Below, one piece after another: positions 8,698 to 17,860 of a DNA stretch of 64,000 nt. A program made the position numbers and the translations under genes. Numbering within the stretch: position 1 is the stretch's first letter; each line of letters opens with the position of its first letter. Source of the stretch: Nonomuraea rhodomycinica (lineage in GTDB: Bacteria; Actinomycetota; Actinomycetes; Streptosporangiales; Streptosporangiaceae); contig NZ_JABWGO010000001.1 in assembly GCF_013363995.1 (NCBI RefSeq), forward strand, positions 1,993,222 to 2,057,221, in the 5' to 3' direction. The notes under the pieces were generated by a model, which was not told where the DNA came from, made no database searches, and saw nothing but the letters and a program-made list of their open reading frames with translations.

Positions 8698-8726
8698 ATT
8701 GGTTTATACCAGTGGTTTACACCAAT
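8698..8726. promoter_or_regulatory. Two overlapping GntR/DasR-like palindromes
   Basis: ATTGGTTTATACCAGT (8698-8713) and AGTGGTTTACACCAAT (8711-8726) are near-palindromes 13 bases apart. Both resemble the HutC/DasR-type operator pattern AxTGGTnTAnACCAxT of the GntR family. They lie between ppdK and the divergent cytochrome b gene, upstream of both, so one regulator could control both. No GntR gene is in the window. The match to a family pattern is by eye. Confidence 0.45.
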
Positions 8727-8783
8727 TCTTCGGAAAGTCGGGAAGCGGGAAGAATCACGGCATCCCCCTGCCAGGAGGCGCCC

Positions 8784-10181
8784 ATGGCCGTCCTTCGCCC
8801 GGGCGCCGCCCGCGCCGCGCGGGCCGTCGCGCTCTGGCTGGACGAGCGGCTGGGGTCGGCCCGGTGGCTGCGGCCCGCCCTGCGCAAGCTCTTCCCGGGG
8901 CACTGGTCGTTCCTGCTCGGGGAGCTGGCGCTGTACGCGTTCGCGCTGCTCGTGCTGACCGGGGCGTTCCTGACGCTGTTCTACGAGCCGTCGGCCGGGG
9001 GCGCCCACCCGTCGGTGCGGGGGCTCAGCCTGGAGGTCCGCGGCGGGCTGCTGGTGCGCGGGCTGCACCACTGGTCGGCGACCGTGTTCGTGCTGGCGAT
9101 CGTGGCGCACCTGTGCCGGGTGTTCTTCACCGGCGCCTTCCGCCGGCCGCGGGAGCCGGCCTGGATCCTCGGGGTGGTCATCTTCGGGCTGGTGCTGGCG
9201 GAGTCGTTCCTCGGGGTGTCGCTGCCGGCCGACCGGCTCGGGTTCACGGGGCTGCGGGAGGCGCAGGGGCTGCTGCTGTCGGTGCCGGTCGCCGGGGTGT
9301 ACGTGTCGCGGCTGCTCTTCGGCGGCGACTTCCCGGGGGAGGCGGTGCCGCGGCTGTTCACGGCGCACGTGCTGCTGGTGCCGGGGGTGCTGCTGGCCGC
9401 CGTACCGCTGCACGCGCTCGTGCTGACGTGGCGGCAGGGGCACACCGAGCGGCGCGGGGCGGGCGTTCCGGCCGCCGGGTCGCGGGTGAGCGGCGGGCCG
9501 TTCTTCCCGTCCTTCGTGGCCCGGAGCGCGGGGACGGCTCTGGCCGCGGCGGCGATGATCGCGCTGATGGCGACGCTCTTCCCGGTCGGCGCCGGCTGGG
9601 CGGGCCACCACGGGCCCTACCATCCGGGGGCGCCGCCGCCGTCGGCGCAGCCGTTCTGGTACGCCGGGGTGCTGGAGGGGGCGCTGCGGCTGGCGCCGCC
9701 GTGGGAGGTCACGCTGGGCTCGTACACGCTGCCGGTCGGGCTGTGGCTCCCGCCGCTGGCGCTCGCGGTGTTCTTCGTGGCGCTGCTGGTGTACCCGTTC
9801 GCGGAGCGCCGGGTGACGGGCGAGCGGGGCGAGCACCATCTGCTGGACCGGCCCGCCCGGGCGCCGGGGCGCACGGCGCTGGGCGTGGCGGTGCTCGTCC
9901 TCTTCGCGGTGCTGTGGGCGGGGACGTGGGTGTCGGTGATCCCGCCGGACCCGTGGTCGCCGCAGCCGACGCTGGTGACGACGGAGGAGATCTACCGGGG
10001 CATCGTGTACGGGCTGCGGGCGGCGGTGTTCGTGCTGCCGGCGGCGGCCTACGCCCTCACCCGGGCCTGGTGCCACCGCCGCGCCCGCCGCCGTCCTGAG
10101 AGCCCCGCACCCACCCGAGTCCCCGAGGGCCCTGGTCCGGCCCGCGGCCCTGAGGACCCCGCTCCCGGCCCGCGGTCCTGA
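8784..10181 (+). CDS. Solitary QcrB-like cytochrome b
   Basis: Integral membrane cytochrome b of 465 residues, similar to the b subunit of the actinobacterial bc complex. Heme ligands are visible as two spaced His pairs in helices: H95/H109 in GLHHWSATVF...VAHLCRVFF and H195/H210 in FTAHVLLVP...VPLHALV. The conserved FFTGAFRRPRE loop follows helix B. The Qo-site motif that reads PDWY/PEWY in functional bc complexes reads PFWY (290-293), so the acidic residue is missing. There are about 8-9 membrane helices and a Pro-rich tail. No qcrA, qcrC or oxidase genes are adjacent, so this is a stand-alone paralogue, possibly for another quinol-linked or heme electron route. AGGAGG sits 5 bases before ATG 8784. 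Confidence 0.85.
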   Translation: MAVLRPGAARAARAVALWLDERLGSARWLRPALRKLFPGHWSFLLGELALYAFALLVLTGAFLTLFYEPSAGGAHPSVRGLSLEVRGGLLVRGLHHWSATVFVLAIVAHLCRVFFTGAFRRPREPAWILGVVIFGLVLAESFLGVSLPADRLGFTGLREAQGLLLSVPVAGVYVSRLLFGGDFPGEAVPRLFTAHVLLVPGVLLAAVPLHALVLTWRQGHTERRGAGVPAAGSRVSGGPFFPSFVARSAGTALAAAAMIALMATLFPVGAGWAGHHGPYHPGAPPPSAQPFWYAGVLEGALRLAPPWEVTLGSYTLPVGLWLPPLALAVFFVALLVYPFAERRVTGERGEHHLLDRPARAPGRTALGVAVLVLFAVLWAGTWVSVIPPDPWSPQPTLVTTEEIYRGIVYGLRAAVFVLPAAAYALTRAWCHRRARRRPESPAPTRVPEGPGPARGPEDPAPGPRS

Positions 10182-10193
10182 GGACCCGCTCCC
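10139..10193 (+). repeat. Tandem ~27-nt repeat over the stop codon of the cytochrome b gene
   Basis: A 28-base unit (10139-10166, starting GGCCCGCGGCCCTGAGGACC) is followed at once by a 27-base copy (10167-10193) that differs by one substitution and one missing C. The missing base shifts the phase, and the stop TGA at 10179-10181 lies inside the second copy. More decayed copies can be traced to ~10235. The C-terminal tail of the protein is therefore repeat-derived. Confidence 0.7.
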
Positions 10194-10245
10194 AGCCCGT
10201 AGCCCCGAGAACCCCGGCCCGCGTCTCTGAGCAGGCGGAGACGGC

Positions 10246-10281
10246 CGCGGCCGGGGGCTCGCTGGGAGCCGCCCGGCCGCG
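10246..10281. terminator. Strong hairpin between cytochrome b gene and glyS
   Basis: CGCGGCCGGG (10246-10255) plus inner GGCTC (10256-10260) pair with GAGCC (10266-10270) and CCCGGCCGCG (10272-10281), with one bulged G. The 15-bp stem lies between two convergent genes and probably ends transcription from both sides. Confidence 0.65.
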
Positions 10282-10298
10282 TCGTGAGAAGCCGCGCC

Positions 10299-11684
<1,386 letters not shown>

Positions 11685-11776
11685 GTGGTTGGGTCTCTTT
11701 CCGGCTGGAGGTCGGCGAGGGGTTGGATGAGCTCCCAGCTTAGGGGACGTGGCGGGCCCCTCGCGCGGGAGTATGG

Positions 11777-12064
11777 TTACGCCCGCTCTTGTGTGTAGAC
11801 GTCCTCGAACGCGCTGGGCTCGTGGACCATGAGGATCATCAGGGGATACATCGCCATCCGGGCGGCCGAGAGGGCCCGGCGGTAGAAGCCCGCGCCCTCC
11901 CATTCGCTGACCAGGGCCCACAGGTTGGGCTCGTCGACGGATCGGGCGAGCCTGCCGCGCAGGTAACCGGGCTGGGTGGCGAGGGTGTCGAGGATGGCGT
12001 GGCCCTGCTTGACGAAGTCCTGGGACTGGGACTCGGGAACGGTGTAGCGCATGACGGCGAGCAC
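11777..12064 (-). CDS. Small antibiotic-biosynthesis-monooxygenase-fold (ABM) protein
   Basis: A 95-residue protein with the ferredoxin-like alpha/beta pattern of the ABM/DUF3291-type superfamily: beta strand [10 protein letters not shown], a helix with [26 protein letters not shown], then [18 protein letters not shown]. Many such proteins are heme-degrading or quinone monooxygenases, or have no known role; nothing here decides between these. GTG 12064 or ATG 12052 could be the start. It lies 93 bases upstream of glyS in the same direction. Confidence 0.65.
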   Translation of the reverse strand: MLAVMRYTVPESQSQDFVKQGHAILDTLATQPGYLRGRLARSVDEPNLWALVSEWEGAGFYRRALSAARMAMYPLMILMVHEPSAFEDVYTQERA

Positions 12065-12123
12065 GTGACCAGATTAGAGGCGCTTGGACCCGCCGGAGGC
12101 GCGGACTGCCGTAGGCTCTGGCT

Positions 12124-12480
12124 GTGGCCCCGAACAGCAAGCGCCCGCTTCCCCAGGGGGAGCAGTTCTTCACGCCGGGCGCGACCGGTCTGCGCAAGGC
12201 CGTCGAGCGGCGCAGCGCCGTGCCGATGACGTACCTGTTCACGCAGGTCCCCCGCTGGGTGGCGCCCGCGGCGCTGGTGGTCCTGCTGCTGGCCGGGTTC
12301 GCGGTGGCCGGCCCGCTGGGCGGCGTGGCCGTGCTGCCGGTGATCCTCTTCGTGAGCTGGCTGGCGTACCTGTCGTGGCCGTCGCTGGGGGCCGGCGGCA
12401 AGCTGCTACGGGTCGCCGTGCTGACCTTCCTGGTGCTCTTGGTGGCGACCCGCTTCGGCGCCTTCCCGGACGGCCTGTGA
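12124..12480 (+). CDS. Small two-helix membrane protein
   Basis: A 118-residue protein. The first ~45 residues are polar ([27 protein letters not shown]). They are followed by two or three hydrophobic segments (~47-66, ~68-86 and ~94-110). GTG 12124 is the likely start. I do not recognise the family with certainty; similar short proteins accompany glyS in other actinomycetes, which is inference from memory. Its role is unknown. Confidence 0.6.
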   Translation: MAPNSKRPLPQGEQFFTPGATGLRKAVERRSAVPMTYLFTQVPRWVAPAALVVLLLAGFAVAGPLGGVAVLPVILFVSWLAYLSWPSLGAGGKLLRVAVLTFLVLLVATRFGAFPDGL

Positions 12481-12700
12481 CGGCGTCCTGGGGCAGCAGC
12501 GCGTAGTGCGGGAAGTTGCCCGGCAGGCGTTCGCCGTCGGCGCCGGCGGTGGCGGAGCGCACCAGCAGCTCGCCGCCGACGATCGCGCCGCGCCACGACG
12601 CCCCGAGCCCGCCGAACAGCTCCTCCCGGTCGCCGCGCGAGCGCGGCCGGTTGTGCCCGACCTTGAAGGCCCGTACCTCCGGCGCCAGGCGGTGGAAGCT

Positions 12701-12760
12701 GGTGACCGGCGCCCCGGTGACCGACTCCATGGTGACCGGCTCCCCAGTGACCGACGCCGT
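12701..12760 (+). repeat. Four 15-nt tandem repeats
   Basis: GGTGACCGGCGCCCC, GGTGACCGACTCCAT, GGTGACCGGCTCCCC and AGTGACCGACGCCGT follow each other without gaps. They lie at the junction between the two gene remnants of this region. In either strand the 15-nt period keeps a reading frame, giving VTGxP/VTDxx on the plus strand. Confidence 0.75.
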
Positions 12761-12793
12761 GCCGCAGGCCGGGCGCGACGGGCTCGTCCTGCT

Positions 12794-12892
12794 CAGGCGG
12801 ATCGGCTCGAGCTGGCCGCCGAGGAGGGGCTGACGCTCGTCGGGTTCCTTCGCGGCGCCTCGATGAACGTCTACACGGGCGAACACCGCCTC
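12794..12892 (+). pseudogene. Remnant of fdhD (C-terminal end)
   Basis: The plus strand encodes [20 protein letters not shown] followed by [12 protein letters not shown]. This matches the conserved end of FdhD (sulfurtransferase for formate dehydrogenase maturation), where an Ala-Val-Asp-Leu-Ala helix is followed by [22 protein letters not shown]. Nothing upstream in any frame looks like the rest of FdhD: the catalytic CGxCG loop is absent and the 5' side is a tandem repeat. It is probably the last piece of a deleted gene. The match is from memory of the family. Confidence 0.5.
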
Positions 12893-13269
12893 ACACCCCC
12901 CCTGATCCGCGCTCAACGACCTCCCGCCCCCACGACCTCCGTGACGTGATGCCCCAACACGTCGCCCCGGGCACCGGCGACGGCTCTGCCGGCGCGTCCA
13001 CCGGGGCGATGACGGGATGCCCGGGTACGGACCCACTACCTGCGGCGGGCCGCCCGCGGCCCACCGGACGGCGCCCCTTGCCCCCGGACGCCGTCCGGCA
13101 TCCCCGCGCTTACGGCCTCACTCCGACGCCGCTCCCTCACCTGCCCATGGCCGCACCCCGTGCGGCGGCTCGGTCGCTCACTCCCGCCGCCTTCCCTCGT
13201 CGCTCTGGTCACTACGCTCCCGACGCTCCTCAGTCCAGGCGACGGCGCTCCCTCGCAAGCCGGGAGATT

Positions 13270-13299
13270 TTGACAACCATTTTCATTTTGCCGCATACT
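13270..13299 (+). promoter_or_regulatory. znu promoter overlapping a Zur box
   Basis: TGACAACCATTTTCA (13271-13285) is a 7-1-7 inverted repeat; read on the other strand it is TGAAAATGGTTGTCA, very close to the actinobacterial Zur box TGAAAATGATTTTCA. It overlaps a -35 TTGACA (13270-13275); a -10 CATACT is at 13294-13299 after an 18-base spacer. The predicted start of transcription falls on the ATG at 13307, so the mRNA should be leaderless. Zinc-loaded Zur, encoded by the last gene of the operon, would block RNA polymerase here. Confidence 0.75.
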
Positions 13300-13306
13300 G
13301 GCTCAC

Positions 13307-14257
13307 ATGATGTCAGGATTGTCCCGCTCGTACGCTGTCGGTTTGCTGGCCGGAGCCGCCCTCCTCACCTCCACCGCGTGCGGAGCCGGTTCGGCGGAGA
13401 CCGGAGGCGGCGCGGGCGGCGGCAAACCTGCCGTGGTCGCGGCCTTCTACCCCCTCCAGTGGCTCAGCGAGCAGGTCGGCGGCCCCGACGCCGCCGTGAG
13501 CGTGCTGACCGCCCCCGGCGTCGAGCCGCACGACCTGGAGCTCGGCGCCCACCAGATGGCGGAGCTGGGCGACGCGAGCCTGATCGTCTACATCAAGGGC
13601 GTGCAGCCCGCCGTGGACGAAGCCGTCGATGCGGACAAGGCCTTCGACGCGGCCACCGCCGTCAAGACCCTCCCCGCCGGCCACGAGGAGGCCGGTCACG
13701 ACGAGGCCGGTCACGAGGGCGAGGCGGAGGAGCACGACCACGAGGTCTCCTACGACCCCCACCTCTGGCTCGACCCGGCCCGCCTGGCCACGGTCGCCAC
13801 CAGGCTCGGCGAGCGGCTGGCCGCCGCCGACCCGGCGCACGCGCAGGGCTACAAGGACCGCGCCGCCACGACCGCGGCCTCCCTCGGCGCGCTCGACAAG
13901 GAGTTCACGCAGGGCCTGGCCAGCTGCCGCTCCCGGACCCTGGTGACGGCCCACGAGGCGTTCGGCTACCTGGCCGACCGCTACCGGCTCAAGCAGGTCG
14001 GCATCACCCTCGACCCCGACGCCGAGCCCTCCCCCGCCCGCCTGGCCGAGGTCGCCCGGCTGGCGAAGACGGAGAAGGTGACGACCGTCTTCACCGAGTC
14101 GCTGGTCAACCCGAAGGTCGCGCAGGTGCTGGCCTCCGAGGTGGGGGCGCGGACGGCGGTGCTCGACCCGCTGGAGAGCAAGCCGTCCGGCGACTACCTG
14201 TCCGCGATGCGGGCCAACCTCACCACCCTGCGCACGGCCCTGGGATGCGGAGCATGA
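13307..14257 (+). CDS. znuA: Zinc ABC transporter substrate-binding lipoprotein
   Basis: Captures Zn(II) outside the membrane and hands it to ZnuB. It has 316 residues with a lipoprotein signal (lipobox LTSTAC). The cluster A-I metal-binding fold is indicated by FYPLQWLSEQVGG, GVEPHDLELGAHQMAEL (first His ligand), a His/Glu-rich loop (~125-148, HEEAGHDEAGH.. EEHDHE) typical of zinc-specific members, DPHLWLDPARLATV (second His), VTAHEAFGYLADRY (third His) and the Asp in VLDPLES. Two ATGs (13307 and 13310) are possible; the leaderless promoter favours the first. It is the first gene of znuA-znuC-znuB-zur. Confidence 0.92.
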   Translation: MMSGLSRSYAVGLLAGAALLTSTACGAGSAETGGGAGGGKPAVVAAFYPLQWLSEQVGGPDAAVSVLTAPGVEPHDLELGAHQMAELGDASLIVYIKGVQPAVDEAVDADKAFDAATAVKTLPAGHEEAGHDEAGHEGEAEEHDHEVSYDPHLWLDPARLATVATRLGERLAAADPAHAQGYKDRAATTAASLGALDKEFTQGLASCRSRTLVTAHEAFGYLADRYRLKQVGITLDPDAEPSPARLAEVARLAKTEKVTTVFTESLVNPKVAQVLASEVGARTAVLDPLESKPSGDYLSAMRANLTTLRTALGCGA

Positions 14258-14259
14258 CC

Positions 14260-15102
14260 ATGAGCGAGACCGCCACCGAGACGGGAGTGAAGAGCGCGGG
14301 CGAGAGCGCCTTCGCGATGACCGGCGGGAAGGTCACCCTGGACCGGCGGCCCATCCTGCGGGGCGTGGACCTCACGGTCCGTCCCGGCGAGGTGGTCGCG
14401 GTCATGGGCACCAACGGCTCCGGCAAGTCCACGCTGGTGCGGGCGCTGCTCGGCCTGATCCCGCTGTCCGGCGGCCAGACCCTCCTGTACGGCCGCCCGC
14501 CCGCCCGCTTCCGCGACTGGTGGCGCATCGGCTACGTCCCCCAGCGGCTCCAGGTCGGCGGCGGCGTGCCCGCCACGGTCCGCGAGGTGGTCGCCTCCGG
14601 GCGGATCGCGCGGCAGCGCCGGCTGCGCCGGACGAGCGCGGCGGACCGGACGGCGGTCGCGGAGGCACTGGAGGCCGTGGGCCTGACCGCGCGGGCCGGC
14701 GACCCCGTGCAGCACCTGTCGGGCGGCCAGCAGCAGCGGGTGCTCATCGCCCGCGCGCTGGCCGGCGAGCCCGACACGTACGTCATGGACGAGCCCACGG
14801 CCGGCGTCGACGCCGAGACGCAGCGCCTGCTGGCCGACACGCTCGCCACGCTGGTGCTGCGCGGACGCACGATCGTGCTGGTCGCCCACGAGCTGGGCCC
14901 GCTGGAGCCGCTGATCACCCGGGGCGTCGTGGTGCGCGACGGCCTGATCACCCACGACGGGGCGCCGCCCCGGCCGGAGGGCGAGTGCGCCCGCCCGGGA
15001 CACGAGCACGTCCATCCGCACGCGCCGGACGAGCCCGGCGCGGCGGAGATCCTCGGGCGCGGCGCGGGCGCCGGGCCGCTGAACTGGCAGGGAGAGGCAT
15101 GA
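14260..15102 (+). CDS. znuC: Zinc ABC transporter ATP-binding protein
   Basis: ATPase that drives zinc import with ZnuB. The 280-residue protein has Walker A GTNGSGKST, Q-loop YVPQRL, signature LSGGQQQR, Walker B YVMDEP and the switch His in VLVAHEL. The C-terminal tail is His-rich (HEHVHPHAP), often seen in zinc transporters. The start is uncertain: ATG 14260 has GGAG 7 bases before it, while ATG 14254 would overlap the znuA stop by the usual 4 bases, and ATG 14245 is also in frame. It overlaps znuB by 4 bases, so the products are probably translationally coupled. Confidence 0.92.
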   Translation: MSETATETGVKSAGESAFAMTGGKVTLDRRPILRGVDLTVRPGEVVAVMGTNGSGKSTLVRALLGLIPLSGGQTLLYGRPPARFRDWWRIGYVPQRLQVGGGVPATVREVVASGRIARQRRLRRTSAADRTAVAEALEAVGLTARAGDPVQHLSGGQQQRVLIARALAGEPDTYVMDEPTAGVDAETQRLLADTLATLVLRGRTIVLVAHELGPLEPLITRGVVVRDGLITHDGAPPRPEGECARPGHEHVHPHAPDEPGAAEILGRGAGAGPLNWQGEA

Positions 15103-15965
15103 TCGAGCTGCTGCGGACGCAGTTCTTCCAGCTCGCGCTGGTCGCGGCGCTGCTGGTGGGCCTGTGCGCGCCCGCCGTCGGCACGTTCATCGTGCAACGG
15201 CGGCTCGCGCTGCTCGGCGACGGCATCGGGCACGTCGCGCTGACCGGCGTGGCGCTCGGGTTCCTCACGAACACCGCGCCGGTGCTGACGGCCGTCGTGG
15301 TGTCCGTCGCGGGCGCCGTCGCCATCGAGCTGGTCCGGGCACGCGGCCGGACGAGCGGCGACGTGGCCCTGGCCCTGCTGTTCTACGGCGGCATCGCCGG
15401 CGGCGTCATGCTCATGGGCATCGCGCCGGGCGGCAGCAACGCCAAGCTGAACTCCTACCTGTTCGGCGCCATCGCCAGCGTCACCACCCAGGACATCTGG
15501 GTCATCGGCGCGCTGGCGGTCGCGGTCATCGCGGTCGTGGTGATCTTCGGCAGGGAGCTGTTCGTCCTGTGCCAGGACGAGGAGATGGCCCGGGCCAGCG
15601 GCCTGCCGGTGCGCTTCCTCAGCCTGGTGATCGCGATCACGGCGGCGCTGACCGTCGTCATCGCCATGCGCGTGGTCGGGCTGCTGCTCGTCAGCGCGCT
15701 CATGGTGATCCCGGTGGCCACGAGCCAGCAGCTCACGAGGGGCTTCCGGGCGACGATGGCGCTGGCCATGACGATCGGCGTGGTCGTCGCCGTGGGCGGC
15801 CTGCTGGCCTCCACGCTGTCGTCGCGGGTGCCGCCGGGCGCCGCGATCGTCCTTCTCGCGCTCGGCGGCTTCGTGCTGGCCCTCGGTGTCGGTAGATTCG
15901 TACGCCGAGGCCGTGTCCGGGAGCCGGGCGTGCACGAGCCCACGCCTGTCAGGGAGGCTGCATGA
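15099..15965 (+). CDS. znuB: Zinc ABC transporter permease
   Basis: Membrane channel of the zinc importer (ABC-3 family), 288 residues with about 8-9 hydrophobic helices. The ABC-3 hallmark stretch QRRLALLGDGIGHVALTGVA is at ~26-46, and FGRELFVLCQDEEMARASGL is the cytoplasmic coupling region. The ATG overlaps the znuC stop (ATGA), and its own stop overlaps the zur start. Confidence 0.92.
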   Translation: MIELLRTQFFQLALVAALLVGLCAPAVGTFIVQRRLALLGDGIGHVALTGVALGFLTNTAPVLTAVVVSVAGAVAIELVRARGRTSGDVALALLFYGGIAGGVMLMGIAPGGSNAKLNSYLFGAIASVTTQDIWVIGALAVAVIAVVVIFGRELFVLCQDEEMARASGLPVRFLSLVIAITAALTVVIAMRVVGLLLVSALMVIPVATSQQLTRGFRATMALAMTIGVVVAVGGLLASTLSSRVPPGAAIVLLALGGFVLALGVGRFVRRGRVREPGVHEPTPVREAA

Positions 15966-16351
15966 GCACGAGACGCGATGCCGTGCACGACACTCTTCGC
16001 CGAAGCGAGGGGTTCCGCAGCGCGCAGGACGTCTACACCGAGATGCGCCAGCACGGCGCCAAGATCGGCCTGACCACCGTCTACCGCGCCCTCCAGGCGC
16101 TGGCCGACGGCGGTCAGGTCGACGTGCTGCGCACCGACGACGGCGAGTCCGTCTACCGCGCGTGCGCGAGCGGCGACCATCACCACCACCTGGTCTGCCG
16201 CCGCTGCGGTCACACCGTCGAGGTGGCGGGCCCGGCCGTGGAGCGCTGGGCCGAGGCGGTCGGCGGCGAGCACGGCTTCACCGAGATCACTCACACGGTC
16301 GAGGTCTTCGGCACCTGCGCGTCCTGCTCGGCCGCCGTGCGGGCCGGCTGA
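15962..16351 (+). CDS. zur: Zinc uptake regulator Zur (Fur family)
   Basis: A 129-residue Fur-family repressor. The winged helix covers ~1-75 (FRSAQDVYTEMRQHG, TTVYRALQALADGGQVD). The dimerisation domain has the HHHH metal region GDHHHHLVCRRCG and a structural zinc site of two CxxC pairs (CRRC and CASC). Its position as the last gene of the znu operon, starting in a 4-base overlap with znuB, and the Zur box before znuA point to zinc rather than iron sensing. The operon is thus self-regulated. Confidence 0.9.
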   Translation: MSTRRDAVHDTLRRSEGFRSAQDVYTEMRQHGAKIGLTTVYRALQALADGGQVDVLRTDDGESVYRACASGDHHHHLVCRRCGHTVEVAGPAVERWAEAVGGEHGFTEITHTVEVFGTCASCSAAVRAG

Positions 16352-17208
16352 GCCCCGCGCGAGCCGTACAGGACGCCGAGGACGATCACCCCGCAGCCGG
16401 CGAGCTGGAGCGGCGACGGGCGCTCGCCGAGCATCAGCGCCGACAGCGCCACGGTGGTCAGGGGCTGCACGAGCAGCAGCAGCGCGGTGAGCGCGGCCGG
16501 CTGCCTCGGCAGCGTGTACGTGATGAGCGACCAGCCGATCACCTGCGGCCCGAGCGCGAGCAGCAGCAGCCACCCGTGCGCCGGCCAGGCCGGGACGAGG
16601 TCGGCCCCGCCGAAGAGCGGGCTCAGCGCCGCGATGGCGAGCGCGGCCACGGCTGTGGCGTGCGCGAGAGGCCCGGCGGCCCGCTGGGAGCCGCCCTTCA
16701 TCAGCAGCAGGAACCCGGCGTACGAGATCGAGGTGGCGGTGCCGGCGAGCGCGCCGAGCAGCGGGTCGGAGCCGTAGGCGGCGCTGTCGAACAGGCCCGA
16801 GATGAGCGCGACCCCGGCGAACACCACCGGGGTGGCGACCATGAGCCGGCCCGACGGCCGCTCGCGGAAGATCGCCCAGGCGGCGAACGCCACGATGAAG
16901 ACCTGGAGGTTGCCCAGCACGGTGGCCAGGCCCGCGCCCACGTAGGCGATGGTGTGGTGCCAGAACAGCAGGTCGAGGGCGAACAGCAGGCCCGCCGCCC
17001 ACGCGACGGCGGTCGCCCGGCGCCCCAGCGGGCCGAGCCGGCGGCGTTCGCGCCAGGCCAGGACCGCCATGGGCGGCACGGCGTACGCGCACCGGAAGAA
17101 CGCCGAGGTGGCGGGTGAGACGTCGGCCAGCCTGACGAGGGGGGCGGAGGTCGAGATGATCAGCGCTCCGGCGATCGCGACGAGCACGATGCGGCGGTGT
17201 CCGCTCAC
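16291..17208 (-). CDS. EamA/DMT-family transporter
   Basis: Membrane protein of 305 residues with ten predicted helices in two EamA repeats (~5-140 and ~150-285), typical of drug/metabolite transporters such as RhaT/YdcZ-like exporters. Motifs include SAPLVRLADVSPATSAFFR and LGERPSPLQLAGCGVIVLG. The start is GTG 17208 with a G-rich stretch 6 bases upstream. Its last ~20 codons overlap the end of zur on the opposite strand (61 bases), so the two genes interfere at their 3' ends. The substrate is unknown. Confidence 0.85.
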   Translation of the reverse strand: MSGHRRIVLVAIAGALIISTSAPLVRLADVSPATSAFFRCAYAVPPMAVLAWRERRRLGPLGRRATAVAWAAGLLFALDLLFWHHTIAYVGAGLATVLGNLQVFIVAFAAWAIFRERPSGRLMVATPVVFAGVALISGLFDSAAYGSDPLLGALAGTATSISYAGFLLLMKGGSQRAAGPLAHATAVAALAIAALSPLFGGADLVPAWPAHGWLLLLALGPQVIGWSLITYTLPRQPAALTALLLLVQPLTTVALSALMLGERPSPLQLAGCGVIVLGVLYGSRGAQPARTAAEQDAQVPKTSTV

Positions 17209-17280
17209 GTATGACCCCCGAACGCGCAGACTAGAGATACGCTGCGTCCACGCTAGAATGGGCGCCAGACAGGAGTCAAC

Positions 17281-17829
17281 ATGCCGTTTGGCCATGACAT
17301 GGTCCACTCGCTGGCCACGGTCGTCGAGCTGGTCAACACCTCGCCCTCGACCGGCGGCGATGACCGGCTGGCCGACCTCGCCACGCTCCGGGCGTTCGTC
17401 GAGGCGCGGCAGGTCAGCGGCATCACCACGCTCACCCCGCGCGACCTCGGCCAGGTGCGGCTGGTGCGGGAGGCGTTCCACCGGGTCTTCACCGCGCCCG
17501 ACCAGCCGTCAGCCGTGCGCCAGCTCAACGCGCTGCTCTCCGAGACGCGGATCACGCCGCGGCTGACCGAGCACGACGGCCACCCGCTGCACGTCCACTA
17601 CTTCGCGCCCGACGCGACGCTGTCGGAGCACCTGGCCGCCGACTGCGGGGTGGCGCTGGCCCACCTGCTCGTCGAGGGCGAGTGGGAGCGGCTGCGCACC
17701 TGCTCGGCGCCCGACTGCGACCGGGTGTTCGTCGACGAGTCGCGCAACCGCTCGCGCGTCTACTGCGACAGCCGCACCTGCGGCAACCGCATGCACGTCG
17801 CCGCCTACCGCGCCCGCCGCCGCGCCTGA
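17281..17829 (+). CDS. CGNR zinc-finger / ABATE-domain regulator
   Basis: A 182-residue protein of the ABATE-CGNR family. The N-terminal ABATE-like domain (~1-130, ELVNTSP...LVREAFHRVF) is thought to bind a small ligand. The C-terminal CGNR zinc finger contains CSAPDCDRVFVDESRNRSRVYC.. with C-x4-C and CGNRMHVAAYRARRR, a DNA-binding element. These are presumed stress or detoxification regulators. AGGAG lies 5 bases before ATG 17281, and a possible -10 TAGAAT is at 17254-17259. It is divergent from the EamA transporter and could control it (inference). Confidence 0.85.
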   Translation: MPFGHDMVHSLATVVELVNTSPSTGGDDRLADLATLRAFVEARQVSGITTLTPRDLGQVRLVREAFHRVFTAPDQPSAVRQLNALLSETRITPRLTEHDGHPLHVHYFAPDATLSEHLAADCGVALAHLLVEGEWERLRTCSAPDCDRVFVDESRNRSRVYCDSRTCGNRMHVAAYRARRRA

Positions 17830-17860
17830 GCTGGGCTCACGGCCTCACTCCGTTCGGCGG

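Larger units (their letters stand above)
12481..13306. other. 826-base region without an intact gene
   Basis: Between the small membrane-protein gene and znuA there is no convincing intact gene. On the minus strand, 12484-12700 encodes a protein-like stretch ([20 protein letters not shown], then [12 protein letters not shown]) that I cannot place and that reads on into the neighbouring gene without its own stop. A tandem repeat is at 12701-12760 and a fragment resembling the FdhD C-terminus at 12794-12892. The rest (12900-13260) is GC-rich with a small hairpin (13151-13165). It looks like gene decay followed by the znu promoter. Confidence 0.55.

Noticed and set aside
13036..13310. Small frames on both strands before znuA
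   Set aside because: No ribosome sites, no protein-like composition, and the 3' part overlaps the znu promoter and Zur box.
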